Source: Phytobacter diazotrophicus | GTDB lineage: Bacteria > Pseudomonadota > Gammaproteobacteria > Enterobacterales > Enterobacteriaceae | NCBI GenBank assembly: GCA_004346725.1 | Contig: SMDE01000019.1 | Coordinates: forward strand, 1-64,000 | Length of the DNA stretch: 64,000 nucleotides | Direction: 5' to 3' | Part shown: positions 43,879 through 54,025 of the stretch, in pieces | How positions within the stretch are numbered: position 1 is the first letter of the stretch | How the letters are laid out: each line of letters starts with the position of its first letter | Notes under the pieces: generated by a model | The model's database searches: none | The model's input: the letters and a program-made list of their open reading frames with translations, nothing else | What the model was told of the DNA's origin: nothing | Position numbers and translations under genes: made by a program

Positions 43879-45150
43879 TCAGAATGCCGTTTCCAGTGAA
43901 TCGGTGACGCAATAGTCATCATCCACCAGTGGCAAATAGCGCCACTTATCAAACGCGGTACAGGGATGTGAAATGCCACAACCTACCCAGTCGCCGGGCT
44001 TTAAGGCATCCTCTTGCGGCAACAACAAATAGGCATGTTGATCGTTCACCTCGCTGATGCGCATGCCAGAAGCGACGCGAGGAGCACTACCATCCACATT
44101 TCGCACCCACAGCGGATTCGGCAAGTCCTGGTCAAAGGGCACATCGCGGCGTCCGAAATCAACAAACGCCAGGCCTGGTTCAGGGCGCGATAATACCCTC
44201 CCCCAGATCTCCAGCGCAGGCTCAAAATGATGACGGGCGCCCGGTTGGGCAAACGGCGCAATGCGGGCATATAACCCGTTATCGTGGGCCATATAGGCAC
44301 CCGAACGAATCAGCGGTGTGATCGGTAGTGATAGCCTCGCCCCGCTAAAACAGGCGCTGACCACATCAAACCAGGCGCCGCCTCCGGCGCTGAGAATAAT
44401 AGTGTCGCTGCTGAACAGTTGCTCCCCGGCCAACAGCGCAGCCGTCGCGATCAGCATCTGGCAATAATCGCGCACTCTGGCGATACCCGCGGCATCACGC
44501 CCCGCCCCCAGCGCGCCTTCGTAGCCCGCCACACCCACCAGTTGCAGGACCGGGCTTGCCGCAATCGCGGCGGCAATCTCCAGTGCTTGCGCGGATGAGC
44601 GACACCCCGTGCGCCCGCCACTGACCGACATCTCCAGCAGAACCGCAATGCGACTGTCGCCGAGATGCTGTTCCAGCAAACGCACTCCCTCCAGCGAATC
44701 AACATAGCAAAGGAAGCCATGGTCAGGATGCTGCTTTTGCCACTCACCTATCCAGCGAATACCGGCAGGGTCGACCAGTTGATTGGCGAGAAAAACATTA
44801 CGGATACCAAACTGGCGCAGCGCGCGAACCTGCGCAGGCGTTGCCGCGCTCAATCCCCAGGCACCGCCTTCGGTGACGGCTCGACGCAGGATGGCGGGCG
44901 ACATTGACGTCTTGCCGTGTGCTGCCAGCAGCACACCCTGTTCGCGACAAAAATCAGCCAACTGACGCAGATTATTCTCCAGCGCCGATTGCTTCATTAG
45001 CATCAATGGAGAAAACACGCTATCGCTGGCCAGTACCGGTGTCCCCACAGGTAACGGCGCATCGCCACGGCCTGCAACAGATTTAAAGCGTGGCGCAGGT
45101 TGCAGCGCATCCAGCAGACCGTCTGCCACCAACGGAAAATGAATCGACAT
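43879..45150 (-). CDS. PLP-dependent amino acid deaminase (DSD1/D-threonine aldolase fold)
   Basis: 423 residues. Alanine-racemase-like barrel: the PLP lysine is in AAHGKTSMSP at residue 80, the LLEMSVSGGRTGCR phosphate loop near 185 and VGVAGYEGALG follow. The C-terminal beta-domain contains GISHPCTAFDKW, whose His and Cys match the zinc site of D-serine dehydratases. It should eliminate ammonia from a (D-)hydroxy- or related amino acid. The start at 45150 has GGAGG five bases upstream; a TTG at 45165 is in frame but less likely. It is the last gene of an operon with an amino acid ABC importer and RidA, which hydrolyses the enamine/imine such enzymes release. Confidence 0.85.
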   Translation of the reverse strand: MSIHFPLVADGLLDALQPAPRFKSVAGRGDAPLPVGTPVLASDSVFSPLMLMKQSALENNLRQLADFCREQGVLLAAHGKTSMSPAILRRAVTEGGAWGLSAATPAQVRALRQFGIRNVFLANQLVDPAGIRWIGEWQKQHPDHGFLCYVDSLEGVRLLEQHLGDSRIAVLLEMSVSGGRTGCRSSAQALEIAAAIAASPVLQLVGVAGYEGALGAGRDAAGIARVRDYCQMLIATAALLAGEQLFSSDTIILSAGGGAWFDVVSACFSGARLSLPITPLIRSGAYMAHDNGLYARIAPFAQPGARHHFEPALEIWGRVLSRPEPGLAFVDFGRRDVPFDQDLPNPLWVRNVDGSAPRVASGMRISEVNDQHAYLLLPQEDALKPGDWVGCGISHPCTAFDKWRYLPLVDDDYCVTDSLETAF

Positions 45151-45161
45151 AACGCCTCCGA

Positions 45162-45899
45162 TCAATGCTCAAGAACACGCGATAAAAACTGCTGGGTGCG
45201 CGGATTTTGTGGATTAACGAATATCTGCTCTGGCGATCCTTGTTCAGCAATCACCCCCTGATCCATAAACACCACGCGGTCTGCGGTTTTGCGCGCAAAG
45301 CCCATCTCATGGGTGACCACCACCATGGTCATCCCTTCACGCGCCAGGCTGCGCATCACCTCCATGACTTCGCCCACCAGTTCGGGATCGAGCGCGGAGG
45401 TGGCTTCATCAAAAAACATAATTTTCGGCTCTACTGCCAGCGCCCTGGCGATCGCCACGCGTTGCTGCTGACCGCCGGAGAGTTGCGCCGGATAATAATG
45501 CGCGCGCTCAGCCAGCCCGACGCGCGTCAGGGCCGCCATGCCGCGTTTATTGGCCTCAGCCTCAGACAGCTTTTGCGCTTTTATCAGCGCCAGCGTCACG
45601 TTGCCGAGCGCGGTTTTGTGGGGAAACAGGTTGAACTGCTGGAACACCATTCCGACATGACCACAAATTTCCCGGCTGCGTTTATGGTCGTGCAGCGGCA
45701 CATTGTTAACCCAGATTTCGCCCCCATCGGCCGTTTCCAGCCCGCTCATGATGCGTAACACGGTACTTTTGCCGGAACCTGATGCGCCAATCAGCACCAG
45801 CACTTCGCCGGGCGAAACAGCAAGGCTGATCTCTTTTAGCACCTGGGTGCTACCAAAAGATTTGGTAATACGGCTCAGCGTAATGGCGGAATTGCTCAT
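45162..45899 (-). CDS. Amino acid ABC transporter ATP-binding protein (PAAT family)
   Basis: 245 residues. Walker [13 protein letters not shown], signature [16 protein letters not shown], Walker [18 protein letters not shown]-loop [10 protein letters not shown]. Closest in type to GlnQ/ArtP/TcyN. The start MSNSAITL has AGGAG upstream. The ATG overlaps the permease stop by four bases (ATGA). Confidence 0.92.
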   Translation of the reverse strand: MSNSAITLSRITKSFGSTQVLKEISLAVSPGEVLVLIGASGSGKSTVLRIMSGLETADGGEIWVNNVPLHDHKRSREICGHVGMVFQQFNLFPHKTALGNVTLALIKAQKLSEAEANKRGMAALTRVGLAERAHYYPAQLSGGQQQRVAIARALAVEPKIMFFDEATSALDPELVGEVMEVMRSLAREGMTMVVVTHEMGFARKTADRVVFMDQGVIAEQGSPEQIFVNPQNPRTQQFLSRVLEH

Positions 45900-46540
45900 G
45901 AGAACTGGCTCCTGGTTTGATGATGTTGAACCCAACGGGAAAGCGGAAAGCAGACAACGAAGTACAGCACGGCCACCAGCGCATAAATCACTACCGGCTG
46001 ACCGATACGATCAACGATCGCCTGGCCCTGGTGCATCAGCTCCGACATGCCAATCATGCTGACAATAGAGGTATCCTTAATCAGGGAAAGATACTGCCCC
46101 ACCAGTGGTGGCAGTACGATGCCGCGCGTCTGTGGCAAGATGACGCTAAGAAAGGTCTGGCGTTTTGACAACCCGAGGATCCACGACACTTCCCATTGTC
46201 CTTTGGGTACCGCTTCGATCCCGGCGCGAAAGACTTCGGCGATATAGGCCCCCTGGTAAATACTCAAACCGAGGATACCGGCGGCAAACAAATTGATTTC
46301 ATAGCCAAAATAGGCCACGCCAAAGTAGATAAACATCAGGGTGATCAATACCGGCGTGCCGCGAAACAACTCGGTGTAAAGCACGGCAATATGGCTGGCG
46401 ACCGGGACACGGCTGGTACGCAACACGGCGGCGAGCAGGCCAAGCAGCGTGCTGCCAATGATGGCCGCGACCGAAAGCAGCAGGGTGATCCACAGCCCCT
46501 CCAGTAGCAACGGCAACGAGGTCATTACCATATCGCTCAT
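45896..46540 (-). CDS. Amino acid ABC transporter permease (His/Glu/Gln type)
   Basis: 214 residues with five hydrophobic segments. [16 protein letters not shown] and the EAA loop [20 protein letters not shown] are the polar amino acid permease marks. Overlaps the neighbouring permease start/stop by 4 bp. Forms the channel with the next permease. Confidence 0.92.
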   Translation of the reverse strand: MSDMVMTSLPLLLEGLWITLLLSVAAIIGSTLLGLLAAVLRTSRVPVASHIAVLYTELFRGTPVLITLMFIYFGVAYFGYEINLFAAGILGLSIYQGAYIAEVFRAGIEAVPKGQWEVSWILGLSKRQTFLSVILPQTRGIVLPPLVGQYLSLIKDTSIVSMIGMSELMHQGQAIVDRIGQPVVIYALVAVLYFVVCFPLSRWVQHHQTRSQFS

Positions 46541-47274
46541 AGCGCATTCTCCCGTTTCAGTGGGTTAGTCAGCCATTTTTTTGCCCACCACCGGGCGGAC
46601 TTTTTTACCGGCGTGACCAGTTGCGGATGAAATAAGCGGCTTCCCACCAGGTTACCGAGCCAGGAAAAGAGATTACTCAGCAGCAGATAGACCAGCGCCA
46701 CCACGCTGAACGTCTGGATATAAAGCAAGGTGCGGGCGTTTATCACGGTGGCGGTGCCGGTCAATTCCGGCAGTGCAATGGCCGACAAAAGCGACGTGCC
46801 GAGCAATAGCTGGATCAGGTTGTTAATAATGGCCGGCCACACGGCGCGCGCGGCCTGGGGCAACACCACACTCAGAAAGACCTGGCGGCGTGAAATACCT
46901 AAAATCCACGCGGCTTCCAGTTGCCCTTTCGGCACCGACTGTATTCCGGCGCGAAAGGTCTCCGACAGGTAAGCACCGACGTTAATGCCCAAAGCCAGCA
47001 CCCCCGCGGTAAAGGCGCTCATGGTGATGCCGAGGGAAGGCAGACCAAAAAAGATGATGAAAATTTGCAGCAACACCGGCGTGTTACGGATAAATTCCAC
47101 ATAGCAGTGGCTCAGCCAGCGTAGCGGCGCTACCGCCGAGGCTTTCGCCAGCGCTGCCAGCAAGCCGAGCGCGACGGCCAGCACAAACGCGAGAAGAGTA
47201 ACCTGTAATGTCAGCCAGGCGGCGGCCAGGAAGGTCTCGCCGTAACTCCACAGGGTTAGCCATTGATAACTCAT
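46537..47274 (-). CDS. Amino acid ABC transporter permease (second subunit)
   Basis: 245 residues from MSYQWLTLWSYGETFL, preceded by AAAGGAG. FIRNTPVLLQIFIIFFGL and ETFRAGIQSVPKGQLEAAWI define the family. It has a basic C-terminal tail (VKKSARWWAKKW). About 55 bp downstream of the binding-protein gene. Confidence 0.92.
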   Translation of the reverse strand: MSYQWLTLWSYGETFLAAAWLTLQVTLLAFVLAVALGLLAALAKASAVAPLRWLSHCYVEFIRNTPVLLQIFIIFFGLPSLGITMSAFTAGVLALGINVGAYLSETFRAGIQSVPKGQLEAAWILGISRRQVFLSVVLPQAARAVWPAIINNLIQLLLGTSLLSAIALPELTGTATVINARTLLYIQTFSVVALVYLLLSNLFSWLGNLVGSRLFHPQLVTPVKKSARWWAKKWLTNPLKRENAL

Positions 47275-47328
47275 GCATGGACTCCTTTCTGCGGTGTAGC
47301 AGACCAAAGGGCGCTACACCGCAGGCAA

Positions 47329-48153
47329 TCAGAATTGCGGATTCAGTGGGTAACGCGGCTTATCACCAAACCATTTTTGATAGAGCGTGGCGTTCTCACC
47401 GGACGCGTTGATCTCAAACAGGAATTCATTGAGGTAGTTCAGCCATACCTGGTCGCCCTGCTTCACACCAAAGGCGTTATATTCCAGCGGCACCAGCGCT
47501 TCGTTGGTGACCGTCAGGGTCGGATCAAGCTTGGCCTGATAAGCGAGGAAGTTGTTATCCTCAATCATTGCATCAGCCTGCCCCTGCTTCACCGCCAGAA
47601 TGGCCGCCTGGGAAGAGTCGTATTCCTGAATTTTGACCTCAATGCCCATACTGCGCACTTCGTCTCCGTTGGTTGACCCTTTCACCGTAGCGATGGTCTT
47701 ACCGGCCATGTCATGCGCCGATTTGATGCCGCTCTCTTTACGGACCAACATCGCTTCGCTCGCCACGACATACGGGTGAGTGAAACCGATCTCTTTGGCG
47801 CGTTCCAGGTTGCGCGTGAAGTTACAGAACACCACGTCCACTTTGTTGGTTTGCAGGTTAGGGATGCGGTTGGCGCTGGTGGTGTTCACCATTTCCAGTT
47901 TCACGCCCATCTCTTTTGCCAGCGCTTTCGCCAAATCGACGTCGTAACCATCCGGTTTGCCGTCTTTATCGTAAAAACCGAAGGGAGCGAAACTCAGGCA
48001 ATCACCCACGCGTAACGTGCCGCGTTGCAATACGGTTTGCAGCGTCGATTGGGGAGCCGCACCCGCCACTTGCTTCTCTTCCGTGGGGGTACAACCGGCA
48101 ACGGCCAGCAGGGCCAGCGTTCCGGCGATGATTTTTAACGAAGTTGCATTCAT
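47329..48153 (-). CDS. Amino acid ABC transporter substrate-binding lipoprotein (family 3)
   Basis: 274 residues. Lipobox LLAVAGC near residue 21 indicates a lipid-anchored receptor, unusual for Gram-negative family-3 receptors, which are mostly free in the periplasm. LRVGDCLSFAPFGFYD begins the first lobe, GYDVDLAKALAKEMGVKLEM follows, with KTIATVKGSTN and AMIEDNNFLAYQ in the second lobe. Ligand unknown; the neighbouring deaminase suggests its substrate amino acid. Confidence 0.88.
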   Translation of the reverse strand: MNATSLKIIAGTLALLAVAGCTPTEEKQVAGAAPQSTLQTVLQRGTLRVGDCLSFAPFGFYDKDGKPDGYDVDLAKALAKEMGVKLEMVNTTSANRIPNLQTNKVDVVFCNFTRNLERAKEIGFTHPYVVASEAMLVRKESGIKSAHDMAGKTIATVKGSTNGDEVRSMGIEVKIQEYDSSQAAILAVKQGQADAMIEDNNFLAYQAKLDPTLTVTNEALVPLEYNAFGVKQGDQVWLNYLNEFLFEINASGENATLYQKWFGDKPRYPLNPQF

Positions 48154-48264
48154 TGTTTTGCTCGCTTATTAAATAGAGACGACATAAAAAGCATCAGTTA
48201 TTAACGGGCAGCCCTGGTGTGGGCGAATAAATAAAAATCTCAGTGTGTTATCAGATAAATAATA

Positions 48265-48657
48265 TTATTTTCGGTCGGCGCGAAAGCATTTCATATCCAC
48301 TTCCACTTTGCAGTCGACGACTAAATCCTGCACGCTACAAATACGTGCCGGTGGGTTTCCGGTAAATATCTCGCTGAAAACTTTATTAAAGGAACTGAAA
48401 TAACGTGCGTCCGTTAATACTGCCGTGACGTGCACCACATCCTCTACCCTGTACCCCGCCTCGCGCATAATGGACAGGCAGTTATCAAACGCCAGGCGGG
48501 TCTGCTCAATGATCCCGCCTTCCACCACTTCGCCTTCGCGCATCGGCGTCTGGCCTGAGATATACAGCCAGCCATCAGCCTCAACGGCGCGTGCGAACGG
48601 CAGTTTTTGCCCGCCCGTACCAGTGCCGCCTTCAATGCCATAACGCTTAATCGTCAT
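48265..48657 (-). CDS. RidA family enamine/imine deaminase
   Basis: 130 residues. YISGQTPMREGE, the SIMREAGY helix and PARICSVQDL with the catalytic Arg (about 105) are RidA/YjgF features. It hydrolyses 2-aminoacrylate-type intermediates from PLP dehydratases. First gene of the operon, 111 bp before the binding-protein gene and divergent from the IclR regulator. Confidence 0.88.
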   Translation of the reverse strand: MTIKRYGIEGGTGTGGQKLPFARAVEADGWLYISGQTPMREGEVVEGGIIEQTRLAFDNCLSIMREAGYRVEDVVHVTAVLTDARYFSSFNKVFSEIFTGNPPARICSVQDLVVDCKVEVDMKCFRADRK

Positions 48658-49071
48658 GCAATGCTGCTCCTTTTTGTTCTGAGAATCGCCATGAATACCG
48701 CGTCACAACTGTCTGGTATATCGGACTGTTATCTGCAATATCGGATAGAGCAAGATTTGCACAGGTTTTTTATTTTTGCAATATATCCCGATCAATTTAA
48801 TTTTTTGTGGTGTTGTGGCGATCGCAAAATAAAAAATGAATGGGGGGAATGGCAGAATGAAAATGTTACCGGGGTCGTAATTTTAAAAAAATAATTTGTG
48901 CGCCATGCGCTAAAATGAGGCCCCAAAATAGAACAAAGAAATATAAACACCGGCAGTAAAATTTTAATTACCGGGGATGGGTTAACGACGACGCTGGGTG
49001 TATCATGCTTTTCTTTTTTATTGTCTTTACTGTCTGGCGCGACCGCCCGACTGCATCAGGAGAATTTGCTT
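48658..49071. promoter_or_regulatory. Divergent control region RidA operon / IclR gene
   Basis: About 410 bp. Direct repeats ATATCGGA at 48718-48725 and 48738-48745 are exactly 20 bp (two helical turns) apart, and ATATATCCCGATC follows near 48780. These are candidates for IclR-family binding. The rest is AT-rich. Confidence 0.45.
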
Positions 49072-49824
49072 ATGCCGGACGAGAAGCCATCGCGCGCGCG
49101 CGGTGTTGACCGGGTTATCGACATTTTTCACCAGTTGCATATCGCTCGTCAGCCGATGGCGATGCGCGATTTGATCGAGGCCACCGGCGCGCCGCGCTCC
49201 AGTGTATATGAACTTGTCAGCCTGCTCAGCGAGGCCGGGCTGCTGGAAGTGGATGCCGACGGCGCGGTGTTCTTTGGCCGTGAAATGCACTATTACGGTG
49301 CAGATTATATGGCACATAACGATCTTATCCGCCGCTCACATCAGTTAATGGTTGAACTGGTCGCCCGCCATGGCGAGACGGTGCAGCTCTGTATGCTGGA
49401 GGGGAATAAGTACACCGTCGTGCTGTCGGAAAGTAATGCCCACCCGTTCAAAATCACGTCGGATATCGGCGTGCGGGTACCAATCACCTGGACGGCGACT
49501 GGCCGTCTGTTACTCAGTAATTGGTCGGACAGCGCTATTCTCAACCTTATCCCCGAAGAAGATTACCGTCTGGCGAACGGGCAAGTGCTCGATAAACAAG
49601 CCTTCCTGGAAGATATTCATCGTGCCGGACAGCAGGGCTATTGTCTGACTGAGGGGTTGTCGGAGAGTTTTACCTGCTGTATGGCGGCGCCGATTCGTTC
49701 TCGTAGCGGGCAGGCGGTCGCGGCGATCTGTTTTATGGTGAGTCGCGATACACCGGAGGAGCGCCGTCAAATGTTGCTCAAAGAGTTGATCGTTTCCGGC
49801 CAAAAACTGTCGGATTTCACCTGA
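49072..49824 (+). CDS. IclR family transcriptional regulator
   Basis: 250 residues. N-terminal winged helix (GVDRVIDIFHQLHIARQPMA, APRSSVYELVSLL) and C-terminal IclR effector domain (TVVLSESNAHPFK, GVRVPITWTATGRLLLS, AAPIRSRSGQAVAAI). AGGAG stands before the ATG at 49072; the frame begins earlier with a TTG that has no site. It probably controls the divergent RidA-ABC-deaminase operon. Confidence 0.88.
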   Translation: MPDEKPSRARGVDRVIDIFHQLHIARQPMAMRDLIEATGAPRSSVYELVSLLSEAGLLEVDADGAVFFGREMHYYGADYMAHNDLIRRSHQLMVELVARHGETVQLCMLEGNKYTVVLSESNAHPFKITSDIGVRVPITWTATGRLLLSNWSDSAILNLIPEEDYRLANGQVLDKQAFLEDIHRAGQQGYCLTEGLSESFTCCMAAPIRSRSGQAVAAICFMVSRDTPEERRQMLLKELIVSGQKLSDFT

Positions 49825-49900
49825 GTCCGGCATGTTTTCCCTGCTCCGGCAGGCGGAAGCGCAGCCATCAACAACAACATCGCCAGTTGCGTTGAGACGT

Positions 49901-49934
49901 AAAAAATCCGGAATCAGCGAGCTGAATCCGGATT
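49901..49934 (-). terminator. crl terminator
   Basis: AATCCGGA...TCCGGATT with inner CAGC/GCTG; in the leftward direction a run of six T follows. Also usable against the convergent IclR transcript. Confidence 0.8.
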
Positions 49935-49964
49935 GTCTCTTGTCGGGGAATCTTTTTACTGCGC

Positions 49965-50363
49965 TTACACCGTCAGGTTAATCTCGTCAGAGAAATTTTC
50001 CGCAGGCTCCAGTTTCAGCTCCAGCGCCGCAAGGACCTCGCGGGCGCGACCATGAAACTCACGAAGCGTATGCTCCAGCCGGTCAGTCACTTCTGAATCT
50101 TTTATCTCGGTTGCTTTCCAGTTCCCGTCTTTATCGTACAGCCCAAAATGGTAGCTATAGGTAAAACGGTCTTGGTGCGCTTCCATTTCCATCCACCAGC
50201 CCCAAAATTCACGCTTCTCCGGCGCGGGCTTTACATTGACGCATACGGCCAGGCAATCAAAAAAGAAGCGATTATCGGCACACTGTTCTTCCCGAATATA
50301 CGGGCCTAGCGCGGTAAACCTTTTAATGAGTTTGCTCTTGGGATGTCCACTCGGTAACGTCAT
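49965..50363 (-). CDS. crl: Sigma-S-binding protein Crl
   Basis: 132 residues, near-identical in layout to E. coli Crl: [71 protein letters not shown]. It favours RNA polymerase holoenzyme formation by sigma-S at low temperature and so promotes curli and stationary-phase genes. In E. coli crl is next to phoE; here six genes lie between them. Confidence 0.96.
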   Translation of the reverse strand: MTLPSGHPKSKLIKRFTALGPYIREEQCADNRFFFDCLAVCVNVKPAPEKREFWGWWMEMEAHQDRFTYSYHFGLYDKDGNWKATEIKDSEVTDRLEHTLREFHGRAREVLAALELKLEPAENFSDEINLTV

Positions 50364-50420
50364 TGCGATCTCCTTATGTGATGCAACTGTTTTACCAAAT
50401 CAATCGAAATTAGCAATCCA

Positions 50421-51665
50421 TTAACGCAATCTATCATTGATCCAGTCGGTAATGTCCCGCAGCGCCTTATCAAAATTGCGATAAACCGGATTAAACGGGA
50501 TTTCGAGTAATTTACCATCCGCAGATGACGACGTGATTAAACGCGACTCCTCCTCCGGGCTGAACGGATCGTTTTTCCAGAAGCCAGACAGCATCGGCGT
50601 CGGGCAGCGCCGCCCCAGTAACCCCTGCGTTTTTAGCGAATAGCGATTCAGCTCAACATACAGTGACTCATCCGACGCATTGTGCATGCCAAGCCGACTG
50701 GCGAGCACGTCCATATACATCTCCGGCACACGCCCCAGTTGCTGGGGGTTAGTGAGCAGCGCATGCACAACTGGCCCCAGACAGGCCACGGCTTTCAGGC
50801 GCGGAGACTCCAGATAACCAAGGCGGACCGCCACGTTGGCACCAAAGCGGAAACCAAACGCTGCCACGCGTGTATGGTCAACCCACGGAATGTTCGGCAG
50901 CGCTTTCAGCACGTGTTGATGCAGCAGGCTCGAATCCTGGGTGAGTTTCCATTTTGAGGAGAACCCCACAGAAGGCATATCCAGCGTCAGCATGGCGATG
51001 CCTTTCGGCGCAAAATAGCGTTCATACAGGTTGTAGTAATCGCTTTGCAGGCCATCCAGCCCGCCGCACATCAGGACAGTGGGAAAAGGCCCCTCCCCTT
51101 TGGGCATATGCAAGAAGCCAATCACCGGCGAACCGCCGGGAATAGCAAATTCCATCTCTTTCATGGTGCCCGGCAGACGCTGCGCTGCTTCTTCATAGGC
51201 GCGATTCGCCAGCGCCTGCGCCTGCTCCGCCAGCACATCCCCTTTAATATGCGGATAAGCGGCGATGCTATAGAGGTTTGACGCATGCAGCCAGTGCTGG
51301 CCGCTGAGGGTGGTATCCTGCTCCTGGCTGGCTTTTTGCTGCCACTGCATAGCCTGAGTGGACCATTCGTAGATCCAGTTGCCGCCGCGATAACCGACCA
51401 CCGTATCGTAAAGCTCAGGGTCGGTATGTTCCGCCGTGCTCATGGCGATCCGCGCCTGTACGTCCAGGATCTCTTTCGGATCAACACCACGCCAGATCCA
51501 CATCAGTCGGTTGATCATCCGATACCAGTGGGGCGCATTGTTACCGTCAAGGGTGGATTCTACAGGCGACTGTTTGCTATGGGTAAGGCGACGCACCAGC
51601 GTTGAGGTTTCCGGGTGCTTGAAGCGGGGTTTGAACAGGGTTTCGCTGAGGTTAGCTTGTGGCAT
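50421..51665 (-). CDS. frsA: Esterase FrsA (fermentation/respiration switch protein)
   Basis: 414 residues as in E. coli. Alpha/beta-hydrolase with the GFRFGAN nucleophile-elbow position lacking the usual GxSxG serine, as known for Frs[21 protein letters not shown] is the family start. Reported to bind EIIA-Glc and to have weak esterase activity. Follows gpt on the same strand. Confidence 0.95.
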   Translation of the reverse strand: MPQANLSETLFKPRFKHPETSTLVRRLTHSKQSPVESTLDGNNAPHWYRMINRLMWIWRGVDPKEILDVQARIAMSTAEHTDPELYDTVVGYRGGNWIYEWSTQAMQWQQKASQEQDTTLSGQHWLHASNLYSIAAYPHIKGDVLAEQAQALANRAYEEAAQRLPGTMKEMEFAIPGGSPVIGFLHMPKGEGPFPTVLMCGGLDGLQSDYYNLYERYFAPKGIAMLTLDMPSVGFSSKWKLTQDSSLLHQHVLKALPNIPWVDHTRVAAFGFRFGANVAVRLGYLESPRLKAVACLGPVVHALLTNPQQLGRVPEMYMDVLASRLGMHNASDESLYVELNRYSLKTQGLLGRRCPTPMLSGFWKNDPFSPEEESRLITSSSADGKLLEIPFNPVYRNFDKALRDITDWINDRLR

Positions 51666-51720
51666 TACGCGCAGCCTCCATGAATACGTCGATGACGGTA
51701 TTGTAACCTGGTGGATGCGA

Positions 51721-51753
51721 AAAAAAACAACGCCCGGCGATGCCAGGCGTTGT
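51721..51753 (-). terminator. gpt terminator
   Basis: ACAACGCC / GGCGTTGT stem followed, leftward, by seven T. Lies between gpt and frsA. Confidence 0.85.
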
Positions 51754-51773
51754 AAATAATCATAAAGAGAGGA

Positions 51774-52232
51774 TTAACGACCAGAGATAGGCGGAACGAA
51801 GACCACGCCCATATCCCACGGCTGTTCAATCCAGGTATCCTGCGGGATGTCAATCACGTAATCGTCAACCAGCGGACGCCCGGCCGGTTTAGCGAAAATA
51901 GTGACGAAGTGCGCTTTTGGGTACATTTCGCGGATAGCCACCGCGGTGCCGCCGGTATCGACCAGATCATCAATAACGATGAAACCTTCACCATCACCCT
52001 CTGCGCGTTTGATAATTTTCATTTCGCGCTGGTTGTCGTGGTCATAACTGGAAATGCAAACGGTATCGACATGGCGAATACCCAGTTCACGTGCCAGTAA
52101 TGCGCCCGGAACCAGACCACCACGGCTAACGGCAATAATGCCTTTCCACTGTTCAGAAGGCATCAGGCGGTTTGCCAGTTTGCGTGCATGAATCTGCAAC
52201 ATGTCCCAGGTGACGACGTATTTTTCGCTCAT
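51774..52232 (-). CDS. gpt: Xanthine-guanine phosphoribosyltransferase
   Basis: 152 residues as in E. coli. The PRPP-binding motif is [14 protein letters not shown] near 88; [20 protein letters not shown] and [19 protein letters not shown] are characteristic. Salvages guanine and xanthine to nucleotides at the membrane. Divergent from pepD. Confidence 0.97.
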   Translation of the reverse strand: MSEKYVVTWDMLQIHARKLANRLMPSEQWKGIIAVSRGGLVPGALLARELGIRHVDTVCISSYDHDNQREMKIIKRAEGDGEGFIVIDDLVDTGGTAVAIREMYPKAHFVTIFAKPAGRPLVDDYVIDIPQDTWIEQPWDMGVVFVPPISGR

Positions 52233-52490
52233 GTGAAGTGTCCCAGCCTGTGTATATACGGCTTAAAAAGTGTTCTACGGGGAAATAGGTTGCGCGAGAT
52301 TATAGAGATCTGTCGCGCTAAAAACCAGTGTTACCGGGCCGGGCTGGCGCTTTTTACGCGACGCGTACTAACAGAGAGACAATAAAGTGGTATTCTCAAG
52401 ACCATCTCGCAATCCGGCCTTGTGATTGTTCTGTAGTTTAACCCTCGGACCTGCAAAATATGCTGGCAGGCCTTTTAAAGGAGACTCATC

Positions 52491-53948
52491 GTGTCTGAAT
52501 TGTCTCAACTATCGCCACAACCGCTGTGGGATATTTTTGCCAAAATCTGTTCTATTCCTCATCCGTCTTACCATGAAGAAGAACTCGCCGCGCACATTAT
52601 GGGCTGGGCGAAAGAAAAAGGCTTACATGCGGAACGCGATCAGGTTGGCAATATTCTGCTGCGCAAACCGGCAACAGCAGGTATGGAAAACCGCAAACCG
52701 GTTGTGCTGCAGGCGCACCTGGATATGGTGCCGCAGAAAAACAACGACACCGTACATGACTTCACCAAAGACCCGATTCAGCCCTACATCGATGGCGAAT
52801 GGGTAAAAGCGCGCGGCACTACGCTTGGCGCTGATAACGGTATCGGTATGGCATCCGCGCTGGCGGTGCTGGCGGATGACCGCGTTGAGCACGGTCCGCT
52901 GGAAGTGCTGCTGACCATGACCGAAGAGTCCGGCATGGATGGCGCGTTTGGTCTGCAGCCCGGCTGGTTGCAGGCTGATATTCTGATCAACACTGACTCA
53001 GAAGAAGAAGGCGAAATCTACATGGGTTGCGCCGGCGGTATTGATTTCATCACCACCCTGCCGCTCTCCCGCGAAGCGGTACCTGCGGGCTACCAGACGT
53101 TCAAACTGACCCTGAAAGGGCTGAAAGGCGGCCACTCCGGCGGCGATATTCATCTGGGTCTTGGTAACGCCAACAAATTGCTGGCGCGCCTCCTGGCAGG
53201 CCACGCGGCTGAGCTGGACCTGCGTCTGGCCGATTTCAACGGCGGTACCCTGCGTAACGCTATCCCGCGTGAAGCCTTCGCCACCTTTGCCGTTCCGGCC
53301 GATAAAGCTGAACAGTTGAAAACGCTGGCAGCAACTTATCAGGACATCCTGAAAAACGAGCTGGCGATGAAAGAGAAAAACCTGGTGGTACTGCTGGATA
53401 GCGTTTCCAGCGACAAGCAGGCGCTGACCTCTGCTTCCCGCGATAGCTTCATTCAATTGCTGAACGCCACGCCAAACGGTGTGATCCGTAACTCCGACGT
53501 TGCCAAAGGCGTGGTCGAGACCTCCCTGAACGTTGGCGTGGTCACCATGCAGGACGACAGCGTGGAAATCATCTGTCTTATCCGCTCCTTGATCGATAGC
53601 GGCAAAGATTATGTGGTGAGCATGCTGGAATCGCTGGGCAAACTGGCTGGTGCAAAAACCGCACCGAAAGGCGGCTACCCTGGCTGGCAGCCGGATGCGA
53701 ACTCGCCGGTGATGCATCTGGTGCGTGAGACCTATCAGCGTCTGTTCAACAAGACGCCGAACATTCAGATCATTCACGCCGGTCTGGAATGTGGTCTGTT
53801 CAAAAAACCGTACCCGGATATGGATATGGTTTCTATTGGGCCCACCATCACCGGTCCGCACTCCCCGGATGAGCAGGTACATATCGAAAGCGTGGGCCAT
53901 TACTGGACGCTGCTGACCGAGCTGCTGAAAGCTATTCCGGCGAAATAA
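52491..53948 (+). CDS. pepD: Aminoacyl-histidine dipeptidase (peptidase D, carnosinase)
   Basis: 485 residues, M20 family. VLQAHLDMVPQ gives His/Asp ligands near 80, GADNGIG Asp near 119, TEESGMDG near 149, GGHSGGDIH in the dimerisation domain, and GPHSPDEQVHIESV the last His. A zinc dipeptidase cleaving Xaa-His dipeptides and Cys-Gly. AAAGGAG precedes the GTG start (initiator V/M). Confidence 0.96.
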   Translation: MSELSQLSPQPLWDIFAKICSIPHPSYHEEELAAHIMGWAKEKGLHAERDQVGNILLRKPATAGMENRKPVVLQAHLDMVPQKNNDTVHDFTKDPIQPYIDGEWVKARGTTLGADNGIGMASALAVLADDRVEHGPLEVLLTMTEESGMDGAFGLQPGWLQADILINTDSEEEGEIYMGCAGGIDFITTLPLSREAVPAGYQTFKLTLKGLKGGHSGGDIHLGLGNANKLLARLLAGHAAELDLRLADFNGGTLRNAIPREAFATFAVPADKAEQLKTLAATYQDILKNELAMKEKNLVVLLDSVSSDKQALTSASRDSFIQLLNATPNGVIRNSDVAKGVVETSLNVGVVTMQDDSVEIICLIRSLIDSGKDYVVSMLESLGKLAGAKTAPKGGYPGWQPDANSPVMHLVRETYQRLFNKTPNIQIIHAGLECGLFKKPYPDMDMVSIGPTITGPHSPDEQVHIESVGHYWTLLTELLKAIPAK

Positions 53949-53953
53949 GTCGT

Positions 53954-53990
53954 AGCGTCCGCACCTTTTACTGGTGCGGACGCTTTTCCT
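53954..53990. terminator. Bidirectional terminator between pepD and dinB
   Basis: AGCGTCCGCACC pairs with GGTGCGGACGCT (12 bp), loop TTTTACT, followed by TTTCCTTTT. The two genes converge here. Confidence 0.9.
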
Positions 53991-54025
53991 TTTCTCTTCC
54001 CGTTACGCTCTTATTTTCACGCTTA

